Assembly (NCBI RefSeq): GCF_028747205.1
Contig: NZ_CP112880.1
Span: 868,001-932,000 of the forward strand
DNA from: Streptomyces sp. CA-278952
GTDB taxonomy: Bacteria > Actinomycetota > Actinomycetes > Streptomycetales > Streptomycetaceae
DNA: 64,000 bases
Direction: 5' to 3'
Shown: piece by piece, positions 26,339 through 35,015 of the stretch
Numbering within the stretch: position 1 is the stretch's first letter
How the letters are laid out: each line of letters opens with the position of its first letter
Made by a program: the position numbers and the translations under genes
The notes under the pieces: model-generated
The model's input: the letters and a program-made list of their open reading frames with translations, nothing else
The model's database searches: none
What the model was told of the DNA's origin: nothing

Positions 26339-27570
26339 GAGCCGCCTCCCAGACCCAGCAGCCCGGCCATTCCCTCGGCCGGCGGCTGTGCGGTCGCGGA
26401 CCCGCCGTCCGCCGTTCCGGGCAGCTTCATCGAGCCCGGAACGGCCGGTTTCGGCACCGGGCCGCCCCGGGGGGCGTTGGCGCTGCCCCGGACGTTGATG
26501 CCGGTGCCGGGCGAGGAGGTGCAGCGGGCGGCGGTGTTCACGGCGGGCCCGTCCGAGGTGTTGAGGCCGTTGCGGTAGACCGTGCCGCCGTAGCCCGCGG
26601 TGCACGGCAGCGGTTCGAAGAAGGTGACGGACATCCCGAACCGGGCGCCGTCGTCGTCGACCGCGCTCGCTCCGGCGGCGGCGACGGCGGGCAGCTTCAC
26701 GAGGAGTTCCTCCAGGCCCCGTTGGCGGGTGACGGCGACCTCCGAGGTGGTGAGGAGGTTGGCGACGACGACGCCGAAGGCGGGATCCAGGTCGCGGAGC
26801 AGTCCGCTGATCTGGACGGCGGCGTCCGGGGTGGTCGCGATGAGGCGGCGCAGGTCGGCGTCGGATCCCTTGAGTTCGGCGGCCAGTTCCTTGGCCCCCG
26901 AGGCGAAGCCCTTGAGGGCCTGCCCCTGTTCGGCCTGGGTGCGCAGGACGCGCTCGCCGTCGGCCATCAGCCGGGTGGTGACCGGCAGGGTCTTGTCGGC
27001 GGCCTTGACGAAGTCGCCGCTGGTGTCCAGCAGGACCTGGAGGTCGTCGCCGCGCCCTTCGAAGGCGGCCCCGAACTCCTCGACGACGGTCCGCAGGCTT
27101 TCCAGGTCCACGCTGCTCGCCAGGTCGTCGACGCTGGTGAGGACGGAGGTGGGGGGTGCGGGGATGGTGGTGTCGGCCTCGTCGATGACCGAGCCGTTGC
27201 CCAGGAACGGCCCCTCCTTGCGGGTGGGCCGCAGATCGACGTACTGCTCGCCGACCGCCGACAGGTTCGCGACGACGGCGGTGAGGCTGTCCGGGATCGG
27301 CGGCGCGTCCTTCTCGATCCGCAGTTCGGCCTCGACGCCGTCCTCGGTCAGCTCGATGGGGCCGACGCGGCCCACGGAGACGCCCCGGTAGGTGACGTTG
27401 GAGTGGGTGTACAGGCCGCCCGTCTGCGGGAGTTGGACCGTGACGGTGTAGTAGCTGCGCAGTCCGACGTAGTGGCCGAGATCGGCGTACCGCACCCCCA
27501 GGTAGCCGAGGGCCAGCGTGGCGATGACGAGGAAGGCGAGGTTCTTCAGCCGGATGGCGAGGGTGATCAC
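26335..27570 (-). CDS. mceF: MCE family protein (sixth of operon, MceF position)
   Basis: This substrate-binding component of an MCE lipid importer has 411 residues. It has an N-terminal membrane helix (LAIRLKNLAFLVIATLALGYLGVRYADLG). The MCE domain (about 35-115) includes TVTVQLPQTGGLYTHSNVTYRGVSVGRVGPIEL and SLTAVVANLSAVGEQYVDLRP. A long helical region forms the lipid tunnel. The C-terminus is Pro/Gly rich and disordered. The last in-order MCE gene of six, it is joined to both neighbours by 4-base overlaps. Confidence 0.92.
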   Translation of the reverse strand: MITLAIRLKNLAFLVIATLALGYLGVRYADLGHYVGLRSYYTVTVQLPQTGGLYTHSNVTYRGVSVGRVGPIELTEDGVEAELRIEKDAPPIPDSLTAVVANLSAVGEQYVDLRPTRKEGPFLGNGSVIDEADTTIPAPPTSVLTSVDDLASSVDLESLRTVVEEFGAAFEGRGDDLQVLLDTSGDFVKAADKTLPVTTRLMADGERVLRTQAEQGQALKGFASGAKELAAELKGSDADLRRLIATTPDAAVQISGLLRDLDPAFGVVVANLLTTSEVAVTRQRGLEELLVKLPAVAAAGASAVDDDGARFGMSVTFFEPLPCTAGYGGTVYRNGLNTSDGPAVNTAARCTSSPGTGINVRGSANAPRGGPVPKPAVPGSMKLPGTADGGSATAQPPAEGMAGLLGLGGGS

Positions 27571-28838
27571 GGTGTCGCCCCCTTCGCGGGGTTCGAGGCT
27601 CCCGAGGGCTTCGGCGCGTCGGGAGCGTCGGTCTTCGGCGTTCCGGTCGTCGGCGCCCCGGTTCTCGGCGCCCCGGTCTTCGGCGTTCCCGACACGGCGG
27701 GCAGCGGCAGGGGCAGGGGCAGCGCACCCCGGGCCGCCGCGCCTTCGCCCTCGGCCGGGGGGAGCGGCGGGATCCCGGGGGGATCGGGGGTGAGCGCGGG
27801 GATGATCTGCGTATCGGGCAGGGCCGTCACGTCCAGGTAGACGTTGAGGTAGTCGCCCTTGACGCCGCGCAGCACCTCGTCCGTGAAGGGGTAGGTCAGC
27901 AGGACCTGGAGGGAGTCGGGGAGGTCCTGGCCGGAGTCGGCGAGCGCCTTGAGGGTCGGGGCGAGCGCCTTGAGGTCGGCGATCATGTCGGCTTTGCTCC
28001 GGTTGATCGTGTCGACGGCCACGGTGGAGAGGGTGTCGAGGGAGCGCAGCATGGTCAGCAGCGAACCGCGCTGTTTCTCCAGGACCTTGAGTCCGGGGCT
28101 GAGCCCGGTGAGGACCGTGCCGACGTCCTGCTTGCGGGTGGCGAGGGTGGCGGCGAGGCGGTTGACGCCGTCCAGGGCCTTGGTGATGTCGCCCTTGTTC
28201 TCGTCCAGGTTGGTCACCAGGGTGTCGACCCGGTTGAGCAGGGAGCGGATCTGCGGTTCCTGCCCGGCGAGCGCCTTGTTGAGTTCGGTGGTGATGGTCT
28301 TGAGCTGGTTGACGCCGCCCCCGTTGAGGAGCAGGGACAGGGCCCCGAAGACCTCTTCGACCTCCGGGTTCCGGTTGGTGCGGGAGTGCGGGATACGGCC
28401 GCCGGCGGCGAGCGACCCACGTGCGGTGCCCTCGGGCGGCGGGGCGAGCTGGATGAACTTCTCGCCGAGCAGGCTGGACTGTTCGAGGCGGGCGTAGGAG
28501 TTCGCGGGGAGCTTGATCTTCCCGTTGACCCGCATGGTGACCCGGGCCCGCCAGCCGTCCGGGGCCAGCGCGATCTTCGTGACGCGTCCCACGGCCACGT
28601 CGTTGACCTTGACCGAGGACTGCGGCGCCAGGCTGAGGACGTCGCCGAACTCGGCGGTGACCTCGTACGGCCGGTCGCCGAGGTCCGCGCCGCCGGGCAG
28701 CGGGATCTGCTCGATGCCGGTGAAGGAGGGGCCGTCGGGGCGGACCACGACCAGGGCGACCAGCGCACCGGTGGCGAGGAGGGCCACGGCCGCGACGGCG
28801 GCCCGTACGGCAGGTCTGCGCCGGTCGTCGTCGTTCAT
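27567..28838 (-). CDS. mceE: MCE family protein (fifth of operon, MceE position)
   Basis: The 423-residue MCE protein has a membrane helix (VRAAVAAVALLATGALVALVVV), an MCE domain (YEVTAEFGDVLSLAPQSSVKVNDVAVGRVTKIAL, SYARLEQSSLLGEKFIQLAPP) and a helical segment with repeated L-x-x-L heptads (LLNRVDTLVTNLDENKGDITKALDGV). The tail is disordered, rich in repeated TGAP/TKTDAP. In mycobacterial mce operons this position is often a lipoprotein; here no lipobox Cys is seen at the N-terminus. It overlaps the next gene by 4 bases. Confidence 0.92.
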   Translation of the reverse strand: MNDDDRRRPAVRAAVAAVALLATGALVALVVVRPDGPSFTGIEQIPLPGGADLGDRPYEVTAEFGDVLSLAPQSSVKVNDVAVGRVTKIALAPDGWRARVTMRVNGKIKLPANSYARLEQSSLLGEKFIQLAPPPEGTARGSLAAGGRIPHSRTNRNPEVEEVFGALSLLLNGGGVNQLKTITTELNKALAGQEPQIRSLLNRVDTLVTNLDENKGDITKALDGVNRLAATLATRKQDVGTVLTGLSPGLKVLEKQRGSLLTMLRSLDTLSTVAVDTINRSKADMIADLKALAPTLKALADSGQDLPDSLQVLLTYPFTDEVLRGVKGDYLNVYLDVTALPDTQIIPALTPDPPGIPPLPPAEGEGAAARGALPLPLPLPAVSGTPKTGAPRTGAPTTGTPKTDAPDAPKPSGASNPAKGATP

Positions 28839-29989
28839 CGTCGCGCCCCCTTCTGCTTGCCGGGCTGTTCGCCGGACTGCTTGCCGGGCTGCTTCTCGGG
28901 GGTGCCGTAGACCGTGCCGACCTCCGGGAGCGGCAGGACGGGCAGGGCCTCGCGGCGGGTCGCGTCGACGGGGGCCAGGCCGGTGAGCCGGCCGGCGGCC
29001 GAGGCGGCCCCGGGGTCGACGAGCGGTCCCCCCATGGACAGTTCGTTGAGGTTGGTGCGCCCGTTGAGGGTGCGGTTGGCGGGGTCGTAGGCGTTCAGGA
29101 CGTTGCCCGCGGCGAGCGGGAGGGTGTCCATCGCCTCGGCGAGCGAGGCGCGCTGGTCGACGAGCGCCTGGGTGACGGGCACCAGCGCCTCGACGTTCTT
29201 CTTGAGCGCGCCGCGGTTCTTGGCGATGAACGTCTTGACCTGGCCGAGTGCGGTGCCGAGTTCCTTGAGGGCCGCGCTGAGGTTCTTCTTGTCGTCGGCG
29301 AGGAAGGAGGTGACCGTGTTCAGCTGCTGCTCGGCGCTGCGGACGTTGCCGTCGTTCTTCTTGAGCATGGTGGTGAAGGACTGGAGGTGGGCCAGGGTGT
29401 CGAACAGGTCGCCGCTGGACTTGTCGAGCGTCTTGGTGGCCTTGCCGAACTGCTCGATGGAGTCCCCGATGGCCTTGCCGTTGCCGTCGAGGTTCTTCGC
29501 CCCGGTGTCCAGGAGCCGGGCGAGCGCCCCGTCGGCGTTGGCGCCGTTCGGGCCGAGGGCGGTGGAGAGTTCGGTGATGGAGGCGTACAGCTCGTCGACC
29601 TCGACGGGGGTGGCGTTGCGGGCTGCGGGCAGGACCGCGTCGTCGGCGAGCCGGGGGCCGCCCTCGTAGGCCGGGGCGAGCTGGACGTAGCGGTCGGCGA
29701 CGAGGCTGGGGGCGACGACGACGGCGTGGGCGTCCTTGGGGACGTCGATGCCCCGGTCGAGGCGCAGCACGACCTTCACCTCCTCGCCGCGGGGCTCGAC
29801 GGAGGCGACGGTGCCGACCTTGACACCGAGGATCCGCAGGTCGGATCCGGCGTAGACGCCGGTGGCGCGTTCGAAGTAGGCGGTGACGGTGGTCTTGCCG
29901 TCCTCCTCCAGGGCGCTCACGCCAGTGGCGGCCGCGACGGCGACGAGGGCGAGTCCGGCGGTGATGCCGGTGATGCGGGTGCGTCTCAT
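28835..29989 (-). CDS. mceD: MCE family protein (fourth of operon, MceD position)
   Basis: The 384-residue MCE protein has an N-terminal helix (ITGITAGLALVAVAAATGVSALEEDG), an MCE domain (TVTAYFERATGVYAGSDLRILGVKVGTVASVEP, AHAVVVAPSLVADRYVQLAPAYEGG) and a long coiled-coil-like region (LGTALGQVKTFIAKNRGALKKNVEALVPV). The Lys/Gln/Gly-rich tail (EKQPGKQSGEQPGKQKGARR) is an unusual basic end. The ATG follows one base after the stop of the preceding gene. Confidence 0.92.
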   Translation of the reverse strand: MRRTRITGITAGLALVAVAAATGVSALEEDGKTTVTAYFERATGVYAGSDLRILGVKVGTVASVEPRGEEVKVVLRLDRGIDVPKDAHAVVVAPSLVADRYVQLAPAYEGGPRLADDAVLPAARNATPVEVDELYASITELSTALGPNGANADGALARLLDTGAKNLDGNGKAIGDSIEQFGKATKTLDKSSGDLFDTLAHLQSFTTMLKKNDGNVRSAEQQLNTVTSFLADDKKNLSAALKELGTALGQVKTFIAKNRGALKKNVEALVPVTQALVDQRASLAEAMDTLPLAAGNVLNAYDPANRTLNGRTNLNELSMGGPLVDPGAASAAGRLTGLAPVDATRREALPVLPLPEVGTVYGTPEKQPGKQSGEQPGKQKGARR

Positions 29990-29990
29990 G

Positions 29991-31019
29991 TCAGCGGCCC
30001 CCTTGCTGCCGGGGTGGCATGCAGCCGGTCGCCGGGGGTGTGCCGGCGGGGAGGTAGTTCTTGGGCACGACTCCGCAGACGTAGTTGTCGAACCAGCGCC
30101 CGCTGCCGAGGGTGTTGCCGACGAGCCGGCTGTAGGAGCCGGTCATCGCGAGGACCTTGTCGAGGCTCTTGCGGTTCTTGACCAGGACGGCGGTGACCCG
30201 GCCGAGGGACTCCAGGGTCGGCCCGAGCTGCTTGTCGTTGTCCCGGACGAGTCCGGTGAGCTGGGTGCCGAGGTCGCGGGTGCCGGTGAGCAGCAGGTGG
30301 ATGGAGTCGCGGCGGGCCTGGATCTCGCCGAGCAGCAGGTTCCCGTCCTCCAGGAGCGTTTCGAAGCTGCTCTTCTTCCCGGCGAGGGTCTTGGTGAGCT
30401 GCTTGCTGTTGCGGAGCAGGGTGGCGAGCTGGGCGTCGCGTTCGGAGACCGTACGGGAGAGGGCGGAGAGCCCGTCCGCGGCGCTGCGGACGTGCGGCGG
30501 GGAGTCCTTGAAGGTGGCGGAGATCGTCTCGAAGCTCTTGGCGAGCTGTTCGGTGTCGATCTCCCCGATGGTCTCGCCGAGGCCGTTGAACGCCTGGGTG
30601 ACGTCGTACGGGGAGGTGGTGCGGCTCGCCGTGATGCGGGAGCCCGGGTCCTGCGGGGCGTCGCCGAGGGGGTCGACGGCGAGGTACTTCTCGCCGAGCA
30701 GGGTCTTGACGGCGATGCCCACGGTGGAGGAGTCGCCGATCCAGGCGCCGCTCACCCGGAAGTCGACGCGGACCTTCGCGCCGTCGAGGGAGACGCCGGT
30801 GACCTCACCGACCTTCACTCCGGCGATCCGCACCTCGTCGCCGTCGGTGAGCCCGGCGGATTCGGTGAAGTCGGCGCTGTAGGAGGTGCCGCCCTGGACG
30901 AAGGGCAGGGAGTCGGCGCGCCAGGCGGCGAGGCCGAGCAGGGTCAGGACGAGGAGCCCGACGAGGGCGACGGCGACCGGGTTGCGTTCCCGGATGGGGG
31001 TGATTCTCATGCCAGGCAC
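29991..31019 (-). CDS. mceC: MCE family protein (third of operon, MceC position)
   Basis: The 342-residue MCE protein has a membrane helix (NPVAVALVGLLVLTLLGLAAWRADSLPF), an MCE domain (SADFTESAGLTDGDEVRIAGVKVGEVTGVSLDG, VGIAVKTLLGEKYLAVDPLG) and an alpha-helical body (FETLLEDGNLLLGEIQARRDSIHLLLTGTRDLGTQL). The C-terminal segment NYVCGVVPKNYLPAGTPPATGC holds two cysteines that may pair. Its start overlaps the previous MCE gene by 13 bases. Confidence 0.92.
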   Translation of the reverse strand: MPGMRITPIRERNPVAVALVGLLVLTLLGLAAWRADSLPFVQGGTSYSADFTESAGLTDGDEVRIAGVKVGEVTGVSLDGAKVRVDFRVSGAWIGDSSTVGIAVKTLLGEKYLAVDPLGDAPQDPGSRITASRTTSPYDVTQAFNGLGETIGEIDTEQLAKSFETISATFKDSPPHVRSAADGLSALSRTVSERDAQLATLLRNSKQLTKTLAGKKSSFETLLEDGNLLLGEIQARRDSIHLLLTGTRDLGTQLTGLVRDNDKQLGPTLESLGRVTAVLVKNRKSLDKVLAMTGSYSRLVGNTLGSGRWFDNYVCGVVPKNYLPAGTPPATGCMPPRQQGGR

Positions 31020-32038
31020 CTCGGTTGGGTGATCGCGATGCCGCCCGGCGGCTTGCTGCCGTCGTCGTGGGTGACGCCGCTGACCTTCGCTTCACAGAGG
31101 TAGAGGTTGAGCCACGATCCGTAGGACGTCAGTCGGCTGATGGCCGCCATCTTGGCCGGGGTCTTCTCCAGGAAGTTCTCGATCTGCGGAGTGCCCTTCT
31201 CCAACTGGCCACTGAGACGACCGAGTTGGCGGATGTCGTCCTTGAGCGGCTTCCTGCCGTCCTGGAAGAGGTCGGCGGTGACGGTGGTGAGCGCGCCCAT
31301 CGCGGTGATGGCCTCCCCCAGGGGTTCGCGGTCGCCGGAGAATCCGGTGACGAGCTTCTCCAGGGTGACGACGAGGTCGTCGAAGCCGGCCTCCCGGTCG
31401 TTGACCGTCTTGAGGACCGTGTTGAGGTTCTTGATCACCTCGCCGATCACCTTGTCCTTCGCGGCGACGGTGGTGGTGAGCGAGCCGACGTGCCGCAGGA
31501 TGCTGTCGACGGTGCCGCCCTCGCCCTGGAGCACCTGGACGATGGAGCCGGCGAGCTGGTTGACGTCGGGCGGCGACAGCCCTTCGAAGAGGGGCTGGAA
31601 GCCGTTGAAGAGCTCGGTGAGGTCGAGCGCCGGGGTGGTGCGGGAGAGCGGGATGGTGTCGCCGGGCGCGAAGGCCCGGCCGACGGGCCCGGGGCCCCGG
31701 TCGAGGTCGACGTACCGCTGGCCGACCATGTTGAGGTATTTGATGGACGCCGTCACCGAGGCGGGGAGGCTGCGCCCCTTGCGTACGGCGAAGGCGACCT
31801 CGGCGACGCGGCGGTCGGCGACCTTCACGGACTCGACCTGGCCGACCTTCACTCCGGCGATCCGGACGCTGTCGCCGGGGATGAGGCCGGTGGCGTCGGT
31901 GAACCGCGCCTTGTACGTGGTGGTGTCGCCGACGCCCGTGTTGGCGATGGAGAGCCCGAGGACGGTGGTGGCCAGCACGGTGACGACGATGAAGACGAGG
32001 GACTTGGCGACCGGTCCGGCGAGCGAGCGGCGTTTCAC
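31007..32038 (-). CDS. mceB: MCE family protein (second of operon, MceB position)
   Basis: The 343-residue MCE protein has a membrane helix (AKSLVFIVVTVLATTVLGLSIANTG), an MCE domain (YKARFTDATGLIPGDSVRIAGVKVGQVESVKV, TASIKYLNMVGQRYVDLDRG) and the helical region LDLTELFNGFQPLFEGLSPPDVNQLAGSIVQVLQG, a classic MCE signature. C-terminal cysteines LYLCEAK and QPRCLA close the chain. It is coupled by overlap to the genes on either side. Confidence 0.93.
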   Translation of the reverse strand: MKRRSLAGPVAKSLVFIVVTVLATTVLGLSIANTGVGDTTTYKARFTDATGLIPGDSVRIAGVKVGQVESVKVADRRVAEVAFAVRKGRSLPASVTASIKYLNMVGQRYVDLDRGPGPVGRAFAPGDTIPLSRTTPALDLTELFNGFQPLFEGLSPPDVNQLAGSIVQVLQGEGGTVDSILRHVGSLTTTVAAKDKVIGEVIKNLNTVLKTVNDREAGFDDLVVTLEKLVTGFSGDREPLGEAITAMGALTTVTADLFQDGRKPLKDDIRQLGRLSGQLEKGTPQIENFLEKTPAKMAAISRLTSYGSWLNLYLCEAKVSGVTHDDGSKPPGGIAITQPRCLA

Positions 32039-33336
32039 TTGAGCTTCACCTCCGCACCGCGGAAGGCCGGGCCGATGAGCACGCTGCTCCAGTCGGCCAG
32101 GTCTCCGGGCCGGGCCTTCAGCGAGGGCGCGACCAGTTCGTTGACGAGCCGGGACTCCTGCGGCGAGTTGGGCAGTCCGAGCCCGGTGCCGGCGCCGTCG
32201 CCCGGGTCCGCCGGGGGTGCGGTGACGTCGGTGGCCCGGCGGGTGTCGGCGGTCGGGGTGTGCTTGCCGACGTACGGCACCGAGTAGCAGGCGGGCCCGC
32301 CGCTCGCGCTGTAGACCGGGGTGTCCTTGCCGGGGAGGTATTTGCCCTTGGAGGGCACGGACTTGAGCGACACATGCAGTCCCGGTCGGTCGGTTCCCTT
32401 GCCCAGCGCCTTGTCCATGGCGGGCACGAAGCCGGCCATGGTGCGCAGGGTGCAGGGGAACGACTCGGCGTATTCGGCGAGGAGTTCGAGGGAGGGTCGG
32501 CCGGCGGCGGAGAGCCGGATGAGGTTGTCCTTGTTCTCCCGCAGGAAGGAGGTCGTGTCCTGCGCGGCGGCCGTGGTGGTGCCGTAGAGCCCGGCGAGCC
32601 GCGCCTCCTGGTCGGCGAGGGTGGAGCTGGTGACCGTGGCGTCGGTCAGCGCGTCGAGGACGTCCGGCGCGGCGTCCGCGTACAGCGTGCTCACCTTGAC
32701 GAGTTTCTTGATGTCGGCGTTGAGCGTGGGGAGTTGGGGGTTGAACTTCTTCAGATGGCCGTCCAGCGTGGTCAGCGTCTCGCCGAGCCGTTCACCGCGT
32801 CCCTCCAGCGCCTGGGAGACGGCGTTGAGGGTGGCGGAGAGCTTCTCGGGCTTCACGGCGGTCAGCAGCGGCAGGACGTTGTCCAGGACCTGTTCCAGCT
32901 CGATGGCGTTGCTGGAGCGGTCCTGCGGGATGACCGACCCGGCCCGCAGGGTGGTGCCGGTGGGGATGCGGGGCGGGACGAGTGCGACGAACCGCGCGCC
33001 GAAGAGGGTGGTGGGCAGCATCTGGGCGGTGACGTCGGCGGGGACCTGATCGAGCTTGTCCCGGTCGATGGCCAGGGTGAGGCGGGCGCCGTCGCCGTCG
33101 GTGGCGATGGAGCGGACCTGACCGATGACGACGCCGCGCAGCTTCACGTCGGCGTTGTCGTGCATCTCGTTGCCGACCGCTCCGGTGCGGACGGTGACGG
33201 TGGCGTCGTCGGTGAAGTCCTTCTCGTACACGGAGACCGATACCCACACCAGGACGGCGGGCACTACCAGGAAGGTGACTCCGGCCAGCCGTCGGCGGAC
33301 CGTGCGGGTGGTGCTGGAGGTGCTGGAGGTGCGCAT
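32035..33336 (-). CDS. mceA: MCE family protein (first of operon, MceA position)
   Basis: The 433-residue MCE protein is first after the permeases. It has a short Ser/Thr-rich N-terminus, a membrane helix (LAGVTFLVVPAVLVWVSVSVYEK), an MCE domain (VTVRTGAVGNEMHDNADVKLRGVVIGQVRSIATDG, VTAQMLPTTLFGARFVALVPP) and a helical body (VLDNVLPLLTAVKPEKLSATLNAVSQALEGRGERLGETL). The C-terminal region contains PACYSVPYVG and ends in a polar tail. Its ATG overlaps the stop of the permease gene (TGATG). Confidence 0.93.
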   Translation of the reverse strand: MRTSSTSSTTRTVRRRLAGVTFLVVPAVLVWVSVSVYEKDFTDDATVTVRTGAVGNEMHDNADVKLRGVVIGQVRSIATDGDGARLTLAIDRDKLDQVPADVTAQMLPTTLFGARFVALVPPRIPTGTTLRAGSVIPQDRSSNAIELEQVLDNVLPLLTAVKPEKLSATLNAVSQALEGRGERLGETLTTLDGHLKKFNPQLPTLNADIKKLVKVSTLYADAAPDVLDALTDATVTSSTLADQEARLAGLYGTTTAAAQDTTSFLRENKDNLIRLSAAGRPSLELLAEYAESFPCTLRTMAGFVPAMDKALGKGTDRPGLHVSLKSVPSKGKYLPGKDTPVYSASGGPACYSVPYVGKHTPTADTRRATDVTAPPADPGDGAGTGLGLPNSPQESRLVNELVAPSLKARPGDLADWSSVLIGPAFRGAEVKLK

Positions 33337-34139
33337 CAGCCGGCCACCTTCACCGTCGTCGTGGCGCCCCAGATGGCGAGCGAGAGGAAGAAGTCGGTGA
33401 CGCTGATGAGGACGATGGCGTTGCGCACCGACCGGCCGACCGCCACGCCCACTCCGGCCGGGCCGCCGGTGGCGTGGAAGCCGTAGTAGCAGTGGGCCAG
33501 GATCACCAGCACGCTGAAGATCAGCACTTTGAGGACCGACAGCAGCACGTCCTGCGGGGAGAGGAAGAGGTTGAAGTAGTGGTCGTAGGTGCCCGCGGAC
33601 TGCCCGTTGAAGAAGATGGTGATGTAGCGGGAGGCGACGTACGAGGAGAGCAGCCCGATCGCGTACAGCGGGATGATCGCGACGACTCCGGCGATGATCC
33701 GGGTGGTGACGAGGTAGGGCATGGAGCGGACGCCCATCGCCTCCAGGGCGTCGACCTCCTCGTTGATCCGCATCGCGCCGAGCTGGGCGGTGAAGCCCGC
33801 GCCGACGGTGGCGGAGAGGGCGAGGCCGGCGACCAGGGGGGCGATCTCCCGGGTGTTGAAGTAGGCGGAGATGAACCCGGTGAACGCCGAGGTGCCGATC
33901 TGGTTGAGGGCCGCGTAGCCCTGGAGTCCGACGACGGTGCCGGTGAACAGGGTCATGGCGACCATCACGCCGATGGTGCCGCCGATGACGCCGAGTCCAC
34001 CGCTGCCGAAGGCGACCTCGGCCAGCAGCCGCTGCACCTCGCGCAGATAGCGGCGCAGGGTGCGCGGGATCCAGACGAGTGCCTTGACGTAGAAGGTGAG
34101 TTGGTCGCCCGATCGGTCGAGCCAGCTGAGCATCGCCAT
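33336..34139 (-). CDS. yrbEB: MlaE/YrbE-type permease of the Mce transporter (second)
   Basis: This integral membrane permease (267 residues) of an ABC lipid importer shows VIGGTIGVMVAMTLFTGTVVGLQGYAAL, the MlaE-family coupling region (FTAQLGAMRINEEVDALEAMGVRSMPYLVTTRIIA) with its conserved EEVDAL/EAMG, and two more hydrophobic stretches (VVAIIPLYAIGLLSSYVASRY, VLLSVLKVLIFSVLVILAHCYYGF). It pairs with the product of the adjacent gene to form the membrane pore beneath the MCE hexamer. Confidence 0.94.
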   Translation of the reverse strand: MAMLSWLDRSGDQLTFYVKALVWIPRTLRRYLREVQRLLAEVAFGSGGLGVIGGTIGVMVAMTLFTGTVVGLQGYAALNQIGTSAFTGFISAYFNTREIAPLVAGLALSATVGAGFTAQLGAMRINEEVDALEAMGVRSMPYLVTTRIIAGVVAIIPLYAIGLLSSYVASRYITIFFNGQSAGTYDHYFNLFLSPQDVLLSVLKVLIFSVLVILAHCYYGFHATGGPAGVGVAVGRSVRNAIVLISVTDFFLSLAIWGATTTVKVAG

Positions 34140-34142
34140 GGG

Positions 34143-35015
34143 TCAGCTCCCCTTCGCGGGGACGATCTGGAGGTAGATCGCCGTGAGGACCATGTTCACG
34201 AAGAACAGCAGCATGAAGGTGATGACGACGGACTGGTTGACCGCGTCGCCGACGCCCTTGGGGCCGCCGCGTGGGTTGAGGCCCCGGTGGGCGGCGACGA
34301 TGCCCGCGATGAAGCCGAAGATCAGGGCCTTGAACTCGCTGATGTAGAGGTCGGGCAGCTGGGCGAGGGCGGAGAAGCTCGCGAGGTACGCGCCCGGGGT
34401 GCCGTCCTGCATGATCACGTTGAAGAAGTAGCCGCCGAGGGTGCCGACCACGGAGACCAGGCCGTTGAGCAGGACGGCGACGAGCATGGTGGCGAGCACC
34501 CGGGGGACGACGAGGCGCTGGATGGGCGAGACGCCCATGACCTCCATCGCGTCGAGTTCCTCGCGGATCTTGCGGGAGCCGAGGTCGGCGCAGATCGCGG
34601 ATCCGGCGGCCCCGGAGATCAGCAGCGCCACGATGATCGGGCTCGCCTGCTGGATCACCGCCAGCACGCTGGCGCCGCCGGTGAAGGACTGGGCGCCGAG
34701 CTGCTGGGTGAGGGAGCCGACCTGGAGGGCGATGACCGCGCCGAAGGGGATGGAGACGAGGGCGGCGGGCAGGATCGTGACGCTCGCGACGAACCAGAAC
34801 TGCTCGATGAACTCGCGCACCTGGAAGGGGCGGCGGAAGATCGCCCGGGCCACCGCGACGGCGAGCGCGAAGAGCTTCCCGGTCTCGCGGAGCGGGGCGA
34901 GCAGCCGGGAGGGCCGCCGCTGTTCGGGCGCGGACGGTGCGGTCGCCCCGGGGTCGGTGGGCGGCGGGGGCTTCTCGGGCGGCTCGGCCGGCCGCACCGG
35001 CATCGGGGCGGTCAC
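34143..35015 (-). CDS. yrbEA: MlaE/YrbE-type permease of the Mce transporter (first)
   Basis: The 290-residue permease has a Pro-rich cytoplasmic N-terminus and then VREFIEQFWFVASVTILPAALVSIPFGAVIALQVGSL. The coupling-helix region is CADLGSRKIREELDAMEVMGVSPIQRLVVPRVLA, and later helices are TMLVAVLLNGLVSVVGTLGGYFFNVIM and INQSVVITFMLLFFVNMVLTAIYLQIVPA-type. It overlaps the ATPase gene by 4 bases. It forms a heterodimer with the second YrbE protein. Confidence 0.94.
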   Translation of the reverse strand: MTAPMPVRPAEPPEKPPPPTDPGATAPSAPEQRRPSRLLAPLRETGKLFALAVAVARAIFRRPFQVREFIEQFWFVASVTILPAALVSIPFGAVIALQVGSLTQQLGAQSFTGGASVLAVIQQASPIIVALLISGAAGSAICADLGSRKIREELDAMEVMGVSPIQRLVVPRVLATMLVAVLLNGLVSVVGTLGGYFFNVIMQDGTPGAYLASFSALAQLPDLYISEFKALIFGFIAGIVAAHRGLNPRGGPKGVGDAVNQSVVITFMLLFFVNMVLTAIYLQIVPAKGS